Source of the DNA: an uncultured Pelagibacteraceae bacterium
Lineage (GTDB): Bacteria > Pseudomonadota > Alphaproteobacteria > Pelagibacterales > Pelagibacteraceae
Reading direction: 5' to 3'
Assembly: GCA_902623495.1 (NCBI GenBank)
Contig: CACNTW010000002.1
Location: forward strand, 124,001 to 188,000
DNA: 64,000 nucleotides
The position numbers were made by a program, and so were the translations under genes. Shown here in pieces: positions 26,853-36,416 of the stretch (position 1 is its first letter; every line of letters starts with the position of its first letter). The notes below the pieces were generated by a model. The model made no database searches. It worked only from the letters and a program-made list of their open reading frames with translations, and was not told where the DNA came from.

Positions 26853-27429
26853 AATTATTTTAGCTTCGAAGAGTAAAGTTAGAGAGGAAATTTTGAAAAA
26901 AAATGGAATTCGATGTGTAGTCTCTCCTTCAAATATCGATGAGGATCCTGTAAAAGAAAGCTTACTGAATGAAGGTGCATCTCCAGAAATAATTTCAAAA
27001 AATTTGGCCGAATTAAAAGCAAATAGAGTTAGCCAAAAAAATTATGATATTTTGGTTCTTGGTGCAGATAGTGTAATAGATTTAAATGGAGAATTAATTT
27101 CAAAACCTGAAAATAGGACAGAAGCTTTTAATATTTTAAAAAAATTAAATGGAAAAAAACATTCGTTAATAAGTTCAGTTTGTATTTCTAAAAATGGATC
27201 AATGACTTGGAATTATACAGATAAAGCGCACCTTACGATGAAAAATTTTTCAGACAAAGAATTAAGAGAATATTTAGAAAAAATAACAGACGAAGCCCTG
27301 TATGCATATAATGTTTATCAAATAGAAGGTGAAGGTAGAAATTTATTCACATCGATTGATGGAGATGAGAATACTATTATGGGATTACCTATAATTGATA
27401 TTAAAAAGTATCTAGGTAATTATATATGA
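26845..27429 (+). CDS. maf: Maf-family nucleotide pyrophosphatase
   Basis: Maf proteins hydrolyse non-canonical or free nucleoside triphosphates and have been linked to septum control. The 194-aa protein has the N-terminal ILASKSKVREEIL (about 5-17), the catalytic LGADSVI (about 72-78) and the conserved SSVCI and YNVYQIEGEG segments. It overlaps ppsR by eight bases and aroE by four, so the genes are co-translated. Confidence 0.93.
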   Translation: MVEIILASKSKVREEILKKNGIRCVVSPSNIDEDPVKESLLNEGASPEIISKNLAELKANRVSQKNYDILVLGADSVIDLNGELISKPENRTEAFNILKKLNGKKHSLISSVCISKNGSMTWNYTDKAHLTMKNFSDKELREYLEKITDEALYAYNVYQIEGEGRNLFTSIDGDENTIMGLPIIDIKKYLGNYI

Positions 27430-28220
27430 AAAAATTTTTAGTTATTGGAAATCCAATAAATCACTCACTATCTCCAAAATTACATAATTTCTGGATAAAA
27501 AAATACAACTTAGATGCAATTTACGGAAAATTGGAGACACACAAAAGCGACCTAGCTGAATTGTGCGAAAACTTAAAACAAGGTCAGTTAAATGGTCTTA
27601 ATGTAACTGTACCTTTTAAAAAGGAAATTATTCCCTTCATCAATGTCTTAAGTGGCCATGCTTTGAGAACAAAATCCATAAATACTATTTCTGTTGAAAG
27701 TGGAAATTTAATAGGCCACAACACTGATATCGATGGTTTTGAACTTAGCATAAAAAAATTAAATTATAATTTAACCAACAAGACTATAATTATTTTAGGT
27801 GCAGGTGGTGTAGTTCCATCAATAATATATGCTTTAAAAAGAATGAATGCCTCAAAAATATTTGTGAGCAACAGAACAAAAGGCAAGGCCGATGACTTAA
27901 AAGATTTATTTAATGACTTAAAGGTATTGGATTGGGGTGACTTGGTAGATTTTGATGTAATAATTAATGCAACCAGCATAGGACTAAAAAAAGGAGATGA
28001 TTTTGAACATGATTTTAGTCAATTTGGAAAAAACAAATTTTTCTATGATGTAATTTATGATCCACATGAGACAAAATTTTTTAATATTGGAAATCAAAAA
28101 GGTAATAATTTTGAAAATGGATTAAACATGTTTCTTTTCCAGGCTCAAAAAGCTTTTAATATTTGGCACAATATTGAACCAGATATTGACGAAGAAACAA
28201 TAAATTTATTAAAAAATTGA
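27426..28220 (+). CDS. aroE: Shikimate dehydrogenase AroE
   Basis: AroE catalyses NADP-dependent reduction of 3-dehydroshikimate in aromatic amino-acid synthesis. The 264-aa protein has the substrate motif NHSLSPKLHN (about 12-21), the catalytic Lys in NVTVPFKKE (about 59-67), the NTDIDGF segment, and the Rossmann loop LGAGGVVPSI (about 123-132). It continues the ppsR-maf-aroE operon. Only three bases separate it from the SDR gene. Confidence 0.96.
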   Translation: MKKFLVIGNPINHSLSPKLHNFWIKKYNLDAIYGKLETHKSDLAELCENLKQGQLNGLNVTVPFKKEIIPFINVLSGHALRTKSINTISVESGNLIGHNTDIDGFELSIKKLNYNLTNKTIIILGAGGVVPSIIYALKRMNASKIFVSNRTKGKADDLKDLFNDLKVLDWGDLVDFDVIINATSIGLKKGDDFEHDFSQFGKNKFFYDVIYDPHETKFFNIGNQKGNNFENGLNMFLFQAQKAFNIWHNIEPDIDEETINLLKN

Positions 28221-28223
28221 ATT

Positions 28224-28964
28224 ATGAGATTAAAAAACAAAGTTGCAATTATAACAGGATCAGCGTCAGGTTTTGGCAAAGGAATAGCTAAAAAATTTTC
28301 TGAAGAAGGAGCAAAATTAATACTAGTTGATATTAATTCAAGTTTATTAAAAAAAGTATCAAAATCATTATCTCAACAATATTTTGTTGCTGACGTATCA
28401 AAAGATTCAAATTTTAAATCCTTATTAAAATATACTTACAATAAATATAAGACAGTAGATATAATTGTTAATAATGCCGGAATAACTCACAAACCAAAAA
28501 ATATGGAAGCAGTAAAAGAAAATGAATTTGATAAAGTATTTAATGTAAATGCTAAATCTGTTTATCTGTGTGCGAAATATTTTGTGCCTAGGATGAAGAA
28601 ATTAAAAAGAGGAGTAATTTTAAATGTAGCATCAACTGCAGGTCTTTCGCCTAGACCAAAATTAAATTGGTATAACGCTAGCAAAGGATGGATGATTACA
28701 GCAACAAAAGCTATGGCCATTGAACTTGCTCCTTTTAATGTAAGAGTTAATGCAATAGCACCCGTTGCTGGAAAAACGCCATTATTAAAATCATTTATGG
28801 GTGGAAATTCGCCGAAAAAAAAACAAGCATTTTTGTCAACAATTCCAATTGGAAGATTTTCTACTCCCCAGGATATGGGAAACGCAGCATGTTTTTTATG
28901 TTCTGATGAGGCAGGCATGATAACTGGTACAATTTTAGAGGTAGATGGAGGAAGGTGCATATAA
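28224..28964 (+). CDS. Short-chain dehydrogenase/reductase
   Basis: This is a classical NAD(P)-dependent SDR of 246 aa. The cofactor loop is TGSASGFGKGIA (about 12-23), NNAG lies at about 86-89, and the catalytic set has a Ser after NVAS and the YNASK motif (Tyr at about 151, Lys at 155). It resembles 3-oxoacyl-ACP reductases, but the substrate is not determinable. It is inserted between aroE and coaE, which are adjacent in many alphaproteobacteria. Spacing to both is only three to six bases, so it shares the operon. Confidence 0.9.
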   Translation: MRLKNKVAIITGSASGFGKGIAKKFSEEGAKLILVDINSSLLKKVSKSLSQQYFVADVSKDSNFKSLLKYTYNKYKTVDIIVNNAGITHKPKNMEAVKENEFDKVFNVNAKSVYLCAKYFVPRMKKLKRGVILNVASTAGLSPRPKLNWYNASKGWMITATKAMAIELAPFNVRVNAIAPVAGKTPLLKSFMGGNSPKKKQAFLSTIPIGRFSTPQDMGNAACFLCSDEAGMITGTILEVDGGRCI

Positions 28965-28970
28965 ACAGCT

Positions 28971-29558
28971 ATGATTAGAGTAGGTATGATGGGCGGGATA
29001 GGTTCTGGTAAATCCTTTATTGCTAAACTTTTTAAATATCCAGTATTTAATGCAGATGCTCAAGTCAAGTTAATTTATAGAAACGATAAAGATTGTTATA
29101 AAAAGTTAAAAAAAAAATTACCTAAATTTATAAAATCTTTTCCTATATCAAAAATGGAGTTAACTTTTGCTATTAATAAAAATAGTAAAAATTTAAAAAA
29201 AATTGCATCGGTCGTTCATCCAATAGTAAGAAAGAAGATGAAAAATTTTTTAGATAAGAATAAAAATCATAAAATGGTCATTCTTGATATACCTTTATTA
29301 ATTGAGAACAAATTAAATAAAAAAGGTGATATTCTAGTCTTTGTAAAATCAGATAAGAAAACGGTTTTAAAAAGATTAAAAAAAAGAAGATACTTTAATA
29401 TAAAACTTATTAAAAGTCTTACAGATAACCAAGATTTACTCTTAAAAAAAAGAAAATTATCCAATTATACAGTCGAAAATAATTTTTCTCCAAATATAAT
29501 GAGAAAAAAAATTAAAATTCTAAAAGAAAAAATTTTATATGAAAGAAATAGTTCTTGA
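28971..29558 (+). CDS. coaE: Dephospho-CoA kinase CoaE
   Basis: CoaE performs the last step of coenzyme A synthesis, phosphorylating dephospho-CoA. The 195-aa protein has the P-loop GGIGSGKS (about 8-15), an FNADAQV segment with the expected Asp, LDIPLLIENK (about 104-113) and the Arg-bearing lid region RLKKRR. It overlaps dnaQ by 20 bases, a long overlap for this compact operon. The coaE-dnaQ adjacency is conserved in alphaproteobacteria. Confidence 0.93.
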   Translation: MIRVGMMGGIGSGKSFIAKLFKYPVFNADAQVKLIYRNDKDCYKKLKKKLPKFIKSFPISKMELTFAINKNSKNLKKIASVVHPIVRKKMKNFLDKNKNHKMVILDIPLLIENKLNKKGDILVFVKSDKKTVLKRLKKRRYFNIKLIKSLTDNQDLLLKKRKLSNYTVENNFSPNIMRKKIKILKEKILYERNSS

Positions 29559-30207
29559 TACTGAAACTACTGGATTATCTGTAAAAGATGGACATAGAAT
29601 TGTAGAAATCGGGTGTATAGAAATAGATAATTTAATCCCAACAAAAAATTTCTTCCACTATTATCTAAATCCCGAGAGAAAAGTCTCTAAAAGTGCTCTA
29701 GAAGTTCACGGTTATACAGATGAATTTTTGTCTGATAAAAAAAAATTTAAAGATATTGCTGATGAATTTTTAAAATTCATTGAAGGGAAAAAAATCATTA
29801 TACACAATGCAGAATTTGATTTGGCACATTTAAATAATGAATTATCTTTAATAAACAGTCACAATATTCCTAAAGAAAATGTTATAGATACTTTGGAAAT
29901 TGCTAGAAATAAGTATCCTGGATCTGGAATAAGTTTAGATGCTCTTTGTAAAAGATTTAAGATAGATAATTCTAAAAGGGAGAAACATACTGCACTTTTG
30001 GATTGTGAGTTGTTATCAAAAGTATATATAAATTTGTTAGATCAAAAAGAGCCTATTTTTCAATTTAATGATCCAATACAAAAAAATAGTGGAGTATTTA
30101 ATAAACACAAATCCTATTTTAAAAAAATTATTGTACCTTCAAAAGAAGAGTTACAAGCTCATGAAAAGTTTTTAAAATCTAATTTGAAGAAAAATTTTTT
30201 TAATTAA
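29539..30207 (+). CDS. dnaQ: DNA polymerase III epsilon subunit (3'-5' proofreading exonuclease)
   Basis: DnaQ supplies proofreading to the replicative polymerase. The 222-aa protein has the DEDDh exonuclease motifs: Exo I VLDTETTGL (about 5-13), Exo II HNAEFDLAHLN (about 93-103) and Exo III EKHTALLDCELL (about 151-162, with the catalytic His and Asp). The C-terminal tail binds the alpha subunit in this family. It overlaps coaE and, by eight bases, the convergent secB. Confidence 0.95.
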   Translation: MKEIVLDTETTGLSVKDGHRIVEIGCIEIDNLIPTKNFFHYYLNPERKVSKSALEVHGYTDEFLSDKKKFKDIADEFLKFIEGKKIIIHNAEFDLAHLNNELSLINSHNIPKENVIDTLEIARNKYPGSGISLDALCKRFKIDNSKREKHTALLDCELLSKVYINLLDQKEPIFQFNDPIQKNSGVFNKHKSYFKKIIVPSKEELQAHEKFLKSNLKKNFFN

Positions 30208-30622
30208 ATCTTTTTTGGTATAGCTCTTCAAAGTTTACCTTTTTTTCTAACTTTAAGTCTGGGAATCCCGAATTTTTTATTGTTTCTAAAAATATTTTCT
30301 CTAATTCAGGATATATATCGTTTTGTACATCAACAAGTATTAATTTTTCTAAATTTTGTTTATCTAATGATTTATCTTTAACTTTAATTATAGTGGCATA
30401 ACTAATTTCAAAATAGGATTTTCTTTTGTTATCGCTTGGATCTTTATAATTTATTTTTGTTATTACTTCGATCATTTCATTTTTTATTAAGTTAGTATTA
30501 ATATTAATACCAAGAATATATTTTGTAATATATTCTCTACTAAATACGAATGTCTCTGCATTTGGAATTTCTACCGATAGATCTTTAATATACTTGAAAA
30601 TTATTTCATATTTTTTTGTCAT
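30200..30622 (-). CDS. secB: Protein-export chaperone SecB
   Basis: SecB is the tetrameric chaperone that keeps preproteins unfolded and delivers them to SecA. The chosen start is the ATG at 30622, giving 140 aa and the natural opening MTKKYEIIFKYIKDLS. ATGs at 30628 and 30631 would add two or three residues. The YIKDLSVEIPNAE segment near the N-terminus and the alternating beta-strand pattern match the family. It is next to dnaQ, as in other alphaproteobacteria, and overlaps the end of fxsA. Confidence 0.85.
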   Translation of the reverse strand: MTKKYEIIFKYIKDLSVEIPNAETFVFSREYITKYILGININTNLIKNEMIEVITKINYKDPSDNKRKSYFEISYATIIKVKDKSLDKQNLEKLILVDVQNDIYPELEKIFLETIKNSGFPDLKLEKKVNFEELYQKRFN

Positions 30623-31031
30623 GATCATCACTTATATCTTCATAATCTCCATCAATATAATTTTTTTTTAAATTTGATTTATATTTATTTTTACTTATGA
30701 GTCTTCTCAAAATAATTTTTCTCGTTAAAGGAATTGCAAGTAAGATTCCTATTAAGTCAGTAGCGAAACCTGGCAATATTAATAAGAAAGCGGCAAATGC
30801 TAAAGTTGCTCCAGAAACTATTTCATATATCGGTAATTCGTTTTTAATTAATTGGTTAATACCAGACCTTATAGTATTAAAACCTTCATATCTTGCGTAA
30901 CTTACACCAACAATTGCTGTTATAAAAATTAGCAAAATAGTGTTAAATGCCCCAATTAGCGATCCAACTTTGATAAATAAATAGATTTCTATAAGAGGTA
31001 TACCAATAACTAAAATTAATGCTGTGTTCAT
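30606..31031 (-). CDS. FxsA-family membrane protein
   Basis: This 141-aa protein has several membrane helices, with the family's LIEIYLFIKVGSLIGAFNT stretch (about 13-31), a conserved ARYEG (about 46-50) and the LLILPGFATDLIGILL block (about 82-97). FxsA is a cytoplasmic-membrane protein first found through its effect on phage F exclusion; its biochemical role is unknown. It precedes secB and diverges from the Tim44-like gene. Confidence 0.88.
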   Translation of the reverse strand: MNTALILVIGIPLIEIYLFIKVGSLIGAFNTILLIFITAIVGVSYARYEGFNTIRSGINQLIKNELPIYEIVSGATLAFAAFLLILPGFATDLIGILLAIPLTRKIILRRLISKNKYKSNLKKNYIDGDYEDISDDHDKKI

Positions 31032-31089
31032 TTGTCTACAATCTAAATAGCAGGTTGAAATTTAGTAACATAGTAAATATTATATAAAT

Positions 31090-31677
31090 ATGAGTTATAG
31101 CTTTGAATACATTGATATTATCCTTCTTGCAATGATAGCTGGATTTATTTTTTTAAGATTGAGAGGAATTTTGGGAAAAAAAACAGGTTTTGAAGAAGAT
31201 ATTGATTCTAGTTTTGCCCACGAAGCTCCACCAGCAAATCCAAAAATTGATTTGAATGCCAACACATTTGACGAAACTGCAAAAAAAGAATTTGTAAAAG
31301 GAGCTAAAATTGCTTACGAAACAATTATAACAAATTTTGCTAAAGGTACAATAAAAGATATTAAATCCCTTTTAGATAAGAATGTCTATCAGCAATTTGA
31401 AGATGCAATTAAAGACAGACAATCTAAAAAACTTTCCTCCGAGACAACATTTATTGGCATCAATTCGGCTGAGGTAAAACAACATGAGCAAAATAAAAAT
31501 ATGCTAGAAGTAACAATTGAATTTGTAAGTGAAATAATATCTTGTGTAAAAGATAAAGATAATAAAGTTGTGTCGGGTGATCCAGAAAAAATTAAAAAAG
31601 TATTAGATACGTGGAAGTTTTCAAAAGATAGTAAATCTACAAATCCCAACTGGCTTTTAATTGATACTCAAGCTTGA
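31090..31677 (+). CDS. Tim44-domain protein
   Basis: This 195-aa protein has one N-terminal transmembrane segment (about 9-23), a Gly/Asp-rich linker and a C-terminal Tim44-like domain starting around FVKGAKIAYETIITNFAKG (about 69-87). The bacterial homologue of mitochondrial Tim44 (TimA) is a membrane-anchored protein near secB/fxsA in alphaproteobacteria; its role may be in membrane-protein or quinone processes, but it is unproven. The stop overlaps the TTG start of the Smr gene. Confidence 0.88.
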   Translation: MSYSFEYIDIILLAMIAGFIFLRLRGILGKKTGFEEDIDSSFAHEAPPANPKIDLNANTFDETAKKEFVKGAKIAYETIITNFAKGTIKDIKSLLDKNVYQQFEDAIKDRQSKKLSSETTFIGINSAEVKQHEQNKNMLEVTIEFVSEIISCVKDKDNKVVSGDPEKIKKVLDTWKFSKDSKSTNPNWLLIDTQA

Positions 31678-32087
31678 CAAATAAGCTATCAGATAAAGAT
31701 AAAAAAGACTGGCAAAATTTCTTAGATAGTTCTGAAAAACTTCAGAGCAAAGATTCAGATCAATCAAATGATAAAATAATTTCAGAAAAAACAATTGATC
31801 TTCATGGATACACTTTAGAAGAAGCTAACAAACAAATTTCTGAATTTATTGAGAATTGTTATATAAATAAGGTAAAAAAAGTAAATATAATTACTGGCAA
31901 AGGAATGAGATCAAAAAATTTGGAAGATCCTTATAAATCTAAAGACTTAAGTATTTTAAAATATTCCGTGCCTGAGTATATCAAAAATAATGCCGAGTTA
32001 ATGAATAAAATTATTAAAATTGACTTTGAGTCGGTTAATAGCCCCGCAAAAGGAAATTTTGATATATTTTTGAAAACTATAAAATAA
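31674..32087 (+). CDS. Smr-domain protein
   Basis: This 137-aa protein contains a small MutS-related domain. It has the [11 protein letters not shown] motif (about 41-51), [10 protein letters not shown] (about 72-81) and a C-terminal GNFDIFLK segment. Smr domains are nucleases or nucleic-acid binders; some cleave stalled or collided mRNA. The start is TTG overlapping the previous TGA, which implies translational coupling. The 3' end overlaps the hslU end by 11 bases. Confidence 0.88.
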   Translation: MTNKLSDKDKKDWQNFLDSSEKLQSKDSDQSNDKIISEKTIDLHGYTLEEANKQISEFIENCYINKVKKVNIITGKGMRSKNLEDPYKSKDLSILKYSVPEYIKNNAELMNKIIKIDFESVNSPAKGNFDIFLKTIK

Positions 32088-33444
32088 ACTTGGAAAGATC
32101 AGTATCTTTTACCAATTCTCCGATATTATCTTTTATATATTTACCATCTACAGTAATTTTTTCTCCAGCCCTATCTGTTGCTGTAAAACTGATTTCATCT
32201 AAAACTTTTTCGATAATCGTATGTAATCTTCTTGCACCAATGTTTTCAACAGAGGAATTGACTTCACTTGCAATATGAGCGATCGTATTTATTCCATCTT
32301 CTGTAAATTCTAAATCTACATTTTCTGTTTTTAAAAGTGCTTTGTATTGTTTTATTAAACTATTATCTGGTTCCTTTAGTATTCTTATAAAATCTTCACT
32401 ATTTAATGCGTCAAGCTCTACTCTTATTGGTAATCTACCTTGTAATTCAGGCAAAAGGTCTGATGGTTTTGCTAACTGAAAAGCTCCTGAAGCAATAAAT
32501 AAAATATGATCCGTTTTAATGGGTCCATATTTAGTACTAACAGTTGTTCCTTCTATTAGTGGCAATAAATCTCTTTGAACGCCTTCTCTTGAAACATCAC
32601 CACCAACTCGATCTGTTCTTGCAGAAATTTTATCTATTTCATCTAAAAAAACGATACCGTTATTCTCAGTTGAATCTTTTGCTGACTTTATAATTTTGTC
32701 CTGTTCAATGAGTTTGTCTGACTCTTCATTTATTAATATTTCATGAGATTCTTTCACCAACATTTTTTTTTTCTTTGGCTTTTGACCCATGGATTTTCCA
32801 AGCATGTCGGAAATATTTATCATTCCAACATTTGCACCGGGCATTCCAGGTATCTCAAAAGATGGCATTTGATTAGATTCACTAACAGCTATTTCAATTT
32901 CATTATCATCTAAATCTCCATCTCTTAGTCTCTTTCTAAAACTTTCTCTTGTTGCTACACTTGCCTTATTTCCAACTAATGCATCTAAAACCCTGTCTTC
33001 AGCTAATTTTTGCGCTTGGGCATTAACTTCTTTTCTTTTCTTTACTTTTTCCATAGCGATTGCAATTTCTAAAAGATCCCTAACAATCTGCTCTACATCT
33101 CGTCCGACATATCCTACTTCAGTAAATCTTGTTGCTTCAACTTTTACAAATGGTGCTTCTGCTAATTTTGAAAGTCTTCTAGAAATTTCCGTTTTACCCA
33201 CACCAGTAGGACCAATCATAAGAATATTTTTTGGAAGAACTTCATCTTTCATATCATCTTGCAATGCTTGCCTTCTCCATCTATTTCTTAAAGCAATTGC
33301 AACAGCTCTTTTAGCTTTGTTTTGCCCAACAACAAATCTGTCTAATTCAGAAACAATTTCCCTTGGTGATAATGAATTTGTAATTGTAGTTTTTTCTTTT
33401 GACACTTTCCCTTTCGGAAATGTTGTTACATTGGAGTTTTCCAT
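32077..33444 (-). CDS. hslU: ATP-dependent protease ATPase subunit HslU
   Basis: HslU is the AAA+ unfoldase of the HslUV protease. The 455-aa protein contains the [17 protein letters not shown]-terminal region (about 26-41), Walker [10 protein letters not shown] (about 73-81), a GYVGRDVE pore motif (about 107-114), an I-domain, Walker [11 protein letters not shown] (about 262-271) and the C-terminal sensor 2 region GARRLHTI. The stop is read-through from the hslV stop-start junction, sharing one base. The order hslV-hslU is on the minus strand, divergent from hisB. Confidence 0.97.
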   Translation of the reverse strand: MENSNVTTFPKGKVSKEKTTITNSLSPREIVSELDRFVVGQNKAKRAVAIALRNRWRRQALQDDMKDEVLPKNILMIGPTGVGKTEISRRLSKLAEAPFVKVEATRFTEVGYVGRDVEQIVRDLLEIAIAMEKVKKRKEVNAQAQKLAEDRVLDALVGNKASVATRESFRKRLRDGDLDDNEIEIAVSESNQMPSFEIPGMPGANVGMINISDMLGKSMGQKPKKKKMLVKESHEILINEESDKLIEQDKIIKSAKDSTENNGIVFLDEIDKISARTDRVGGDVSREGVQRDLLPLIEGTTVSTKYGPIKTDHILFIASGAFQLAKPSDLLPELQGRLPIRVELDALNSEDFIRILKEPDNSLIKQYKALLKTENVDLEFTEDGINTIAHIASEVNSSVENIGARRLHTIIEKVLDEISFTATDRAGEKITVDGKYIKDNIGELVKDTDLSKFIL

Positions 33445-33959
33445 TATATTTTCTCCATACTCAAATTATCATTAGTAAATACACATATATCAGCTGCAAC
33501 TTTAATAGATTTTTTTGCAATCTCTTCAGCTGTCATATCAGTATCCATTAATACTTTTGCAGCTGCCAAGGCATAATTCCCACCTGAACCTATTCCAATA
33601 ATATCACCTTCTGGTTCAAGAACATCACCTGTCCCAGAAATTATAAAACTTTTTTCTTTATCACCTATAGCCATCAAGGCTTCCAATCTTCTTAAATATT
33701 TATCTGTACGCCAATCCTTTGCTAATTCTACAGCAGCTCTTGTCAGGTTACCCGCATGCTTTTCAAGCTTTGACTCTAGTCTCTCAAATAAAGTAAGTGC
33801 GTCTGCAGTAGATCCTGCGAATCCTGCGATCACATTTCTTTTCTCAATTTTACGAACTTTGTTGGCAGTTTTCTTAATTACAGTATTACCCATACTAACT
33901 TGACCGTCACTTGCCACAACTACGTCTTTATTTTTTCTTACAAGCACAATTGTTGTCAT
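33444..33959 (-). CDS. hslV: ATP-dependent protease peptidase subunit HslV
   Basis: HslV is the N-terminal-threonine peptidase of HslUV. The 171-aa protein begins MTTIVLVRK; after Met removal Thr2 would be the nucleophile. [16 protein letters not shown] (about 47-62) and [14 protein letters not shown] (about 123-136) are family motifs. It diverges from hisB across 90 bases, which should hold both promoters. hslV next to the his operon is usual in alphaproteobacteria. Confidence 0.97.
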   Translation of the reverse strand: MTTIVLVRKNKDVVVASDGQVSMGNTVIKKTANKVRKIEKRNVIAGFAGSTADALTLFERLESKLEKHAGNLTRAAVELAKDWRTDKYLRRLEALMAIGDKEKSFIISGTGDVLEPEGDIIGIGSGGNYALAAAKVLMDTDMTAEEIAKKSIKVAADICVFTNDNLSMEKI

Positions 33960-34049
33960 GTCCTATAAATGGATACGAATTTTAATAGTTCAAGTCCAGG
34001 TTTAGTATTATTGATATAATTAGAAATACCTATATACCTAATTTATATT

Positions 34050-34640
34050 ATGAAAAGAAAAGCAAAAATAGCGAGAAAAACTAAAGAAACTAACATTAGT
34101 GTTGACCTTAATATTGATGGCAAAGGTAAGTACAAAGTTGACACAGGAATAGGTTTCTTAGATCACATGCTCGAGCAGTTATCTAAACACTCATCAATGG
34201 ATTTAAATGTTAAAGCTAAAGGTGACACACATATTGATCTTCACCATACAACTGAAGACACTGGAATTGCTATCGGAGAATGTTTAAAGAAAGCTTCAAA
34301 AAAATTTGTAGGTATTAAAAGATATGCTCACATTCTGCTACCAATGGATGAAACATTAACAAGAGTTGCAATCGATGTTTCGAACAGACCTTACTTGATT
34401 TGGAATGTAAAATTAAAAGTCGAGAAACTTGGTGAAATGGACACGGAATTGTTTAAAGAATGGTTCCAAGCCTTTTCTCAAGCCGCAGGTATAACTTTGC
34501 ATGTTGAAAATATTTATGGTGACAATAGTCATCATATCATAGAGTCTTGTTACAAAGGCCTAGCAAGAACTTTAAGAGCTGCACTAGAATTAGATCCAAG
34601 GAACAAAAGTACAATTCCTTCTACAAAAGGCTCTTTATAA
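34050..34640 (+). CDS. hisB: Imidazoleglycerol-phosphate dehydratase HisB
   Basis: HisB dehydrates imidazole glycerol phosphate in histidine synthesis. The 196-aa protein is the single-domain type without the phosphatase domain of E. coli. It has the metal-binding motifs [13 protein letters not shown] (about 36-48), [11 protein letters not shown] (about 68-78) and the C-terminal [16 protein letters not shown] (about 165-180). It is the first gene of a his cluster that runs to hisE at 39720. Confidence 0.97.
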   Translation: MKRKAKIARKTKETNISVDLNIDGKGKYKVDTGIGFLDHMLEQLSKHSSMDLNVKAKGDTHIDLHHTTEDTGIAIGECLKKASKKFVGIKRYAHILLPMDETLTRVAIDVSNRPYLIWNVKLKVEKLGEMDTELFKEWFQAFSQAAGITLHVENIYGDNSHHIIESCYKGLARTLRAALELDPRNKSTIPSTKGSL

Positions 34641-34645
34641 GATTA

Positions 34646-35272
34646 ATGGACGTCACAATTGTTGACTATAAATCGGGCAATATTAGCTCTGTAATAAACT
34701 CCTTTAAGGAAGTTGCTAAAGATAAAGTTAATATCGAAGTAACCTCAGATTTAAATAAAATTAAATATAGTGATAAAGTAGTTTTGCCGGGGCAAGGATC
34801 TTTTAAGAGCTGCATTGATGGTTTAAACGGTATAAGTGGTTTGATTGATACTTTAAATGAATTTGCATTAAATAATAAAAAACCACTTCTTGGTATTTGT
34901 GTGGGACTTCAAATGTTTGCAGATGTTGGATATGAAGAAGTTGAGACTAAAGGATTGGGCTGGATCCCAGGGAAAGTTTCTAAAATTAATAATCAAGATG
35001 GAAAATATAAACTTCCTCATATTGGTTGGAACCAAATAAGCATTGTAAAAGATACTAAAATTTTTAATGATATAGAGAACAATTCTCATATGTATTTTGT
35101 TCACAGTTATGAATTTATTCCAAATGATAATTCAGTTACTACTGCTACAACTGATTATTCATCAAATATAGTTTGTGCAGTTGAGAAAGAGAATATATTT
35201 GGAACGCAGTTTCACCCTGAAAAAAGTGATAAAACCGGACTTAAAATAATTGATAATTTTATAAATTTATAA
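34646..35272 (+). CDS. hisH: Imidazole glycerol phosphate synthase glutaminase subunit HisH
   Basis: HisH supplies ammonia to HisF in histidine synthesis. The 208-aa protein from the ATG at 34646 begins MDVTIVDYKSGN; a longer frame from 34547 lies within hisB and is not family-like. The triad is visible as Cys in LGICVGLQMF (about 82-91) and His/Glu in GTQFHPEKS (about 188-196). It lies five bases after hisB. The first of three exported-protein genes follows after one base. Confidence 0.97.
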   Translation: MDVTIVDYKSGNISSVINSFKEVAKDKVNIEVTSDLNKIKYSDKVVLPGQGSFKSCIDGLNGISGLIDTLNEFALNNKKPLLGICVGLQMFADVGYEEVETKGLGWIPGKVSKINNQDGKYKLPHIGWNQISIVKDTKIFNDIENNSHMYFVHSYEFIPNDNSVTTATTDYSSNIVCAVEKENIFGTQFHPEKSDKTGLKIIDNFINL

Positions 35273-35273
35273 A

Positions 35274-36416
35274 ATGAAAAAAGTTATTTTAGTATTTTTT
35301 TTAATATTATCTTTCTTGAACAATGCTGTTGCTAAAGTTAAATCGGAACAAATAATTTTTCCAAAACATTTTTATACTGAAGAAATAGGAGTTTGTCTTG
35401 CCGCAGGAAATGAAAGTTTTAAATCTAATTATACTAAAAGTAGAATTGAAAGCTTAATTAAATTGGATTGGATGGATGAATGGGCAAAAGGAAACTCAAG
35501 AAGTGTAAATCATGAAAATTTAACAGGTCCAATGACGTTATTTGCAGTTACCACACACACAGCAGTTGGAAATAATGACAAAGATGAAATTAATTTAGCT
35601 AAAAATGTTCTAATTCAAATGGCAAAGGCAAATATTCTGCATGACACAATAGGAAGAGAAGAACTAAAAAAAAAGCCTAGATGTTGGAAAGATGGTAATC
35701 CAGAAGCACCATGTTGGTATCATGCTTATGAATTTGCAAGAGATGCTTTTACAAATTACATGATTATTGCCACTTATTTAAAAGATCATTTAAGCAAAGA
35801 AGAACTAAAGATAGTAAAAAAATATACAAAAAAAATGCATAAAAAATTTATAAAACCAGAAGAATTTGCAAATAAAAAAAAAGGTTTTTATGCAATGGGA
35901 AACGGAGGCATTCCAAATTTAGTTTATGCGAGCTGGACAAATAATAAAAAATTAGCTGCTAAAGAAATTAATTTTAGATTGAAATATATTGATAAGGTAT
36001 TTTATGAGGATGGATATATTAATAATAACTCATTTAGAGGTTACAGAGGTTTATGGTATCACTCTTATGGGCTAAATTCTGCTTTAGGGTATATTTATTT
36101 AGCTGATTTATGGGGCGCAAAAATTCCAAAAAAAATTATCAAAAAATTAACAAAAGCAGCTGAGGTTTTAAACACAGGAATTACTGATTATGAAAAATTT
36201 GCCTCAAGAAAGTATGATGGAGACCAAAACAACAATCAATACAAAAAGAAAAATGCAAGAATGCATACCCATCAAGATGCTTTGGCTATTGATACTCTTA
36301 TGGAAATGATTACTGGTGTAAATTTAGAAGCAGACCCAACTTATTTACGTAAAAGACCTAAGTCAGGCATTGATGATTTGATTGGTTTTAATGCAAATTG
36401 TATAAAACAAAAATGA
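35274..36416 (+). CDS. Exported protein, possible polysaccharide-lyase-like toroid
   Basis: This 380-aa protein has a clear signal peptide (cleavage likely after AVA, about residue 20). Its body contains many Trp/Tyr/His-rich helical segments, such as CWYHAYEFARDAF (about 146-158), an AMGNGGIPN turn and FRGYRGLWYHSYGLNSALGY (about 254-273). This pattern recalls (alpha/alpha) toroid lyases of the alginate-lyase type, but I do not recognise a definite family. It starts one base after hisH and overlaps the next gene, so it is translated within the his operon. A function in histidine synthesis is unlikely for an exported protein. Confidence 0.7.
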   Translation: MKKVILVFFLILSFLNNAVAKVKSEQIIFPKHFYTEEIGVCLAAGNESFKSNYTKSRIESLIKLDWMDEWAKGNSRSVNHENLTGPMTLFAVTTHTAVGNNDKDEINLAKNVLIQMAKANILHDTIGREELKKKPRCWKDGNPEAPCWYHAYEFARDAFTNYMIIATYLKDHLSKEELKIVKKYTKKMHKKFIKPEEFANKKKGFYAMGNGGIPNLVYASWTNNKKLAAKEINFRLKYIDKVFYEDGYINNNSFRGYRGLWYHSYGLNSALGYIYLADLWGAKIPKKIIKKLTKAAEVLNTGITDYEKFASRKYDGDQNNNQYKKKNARMHTHQDALAIDTLMEMITGVNLEADPTYLRKRPKSGIDDLIGFNANCIKQK

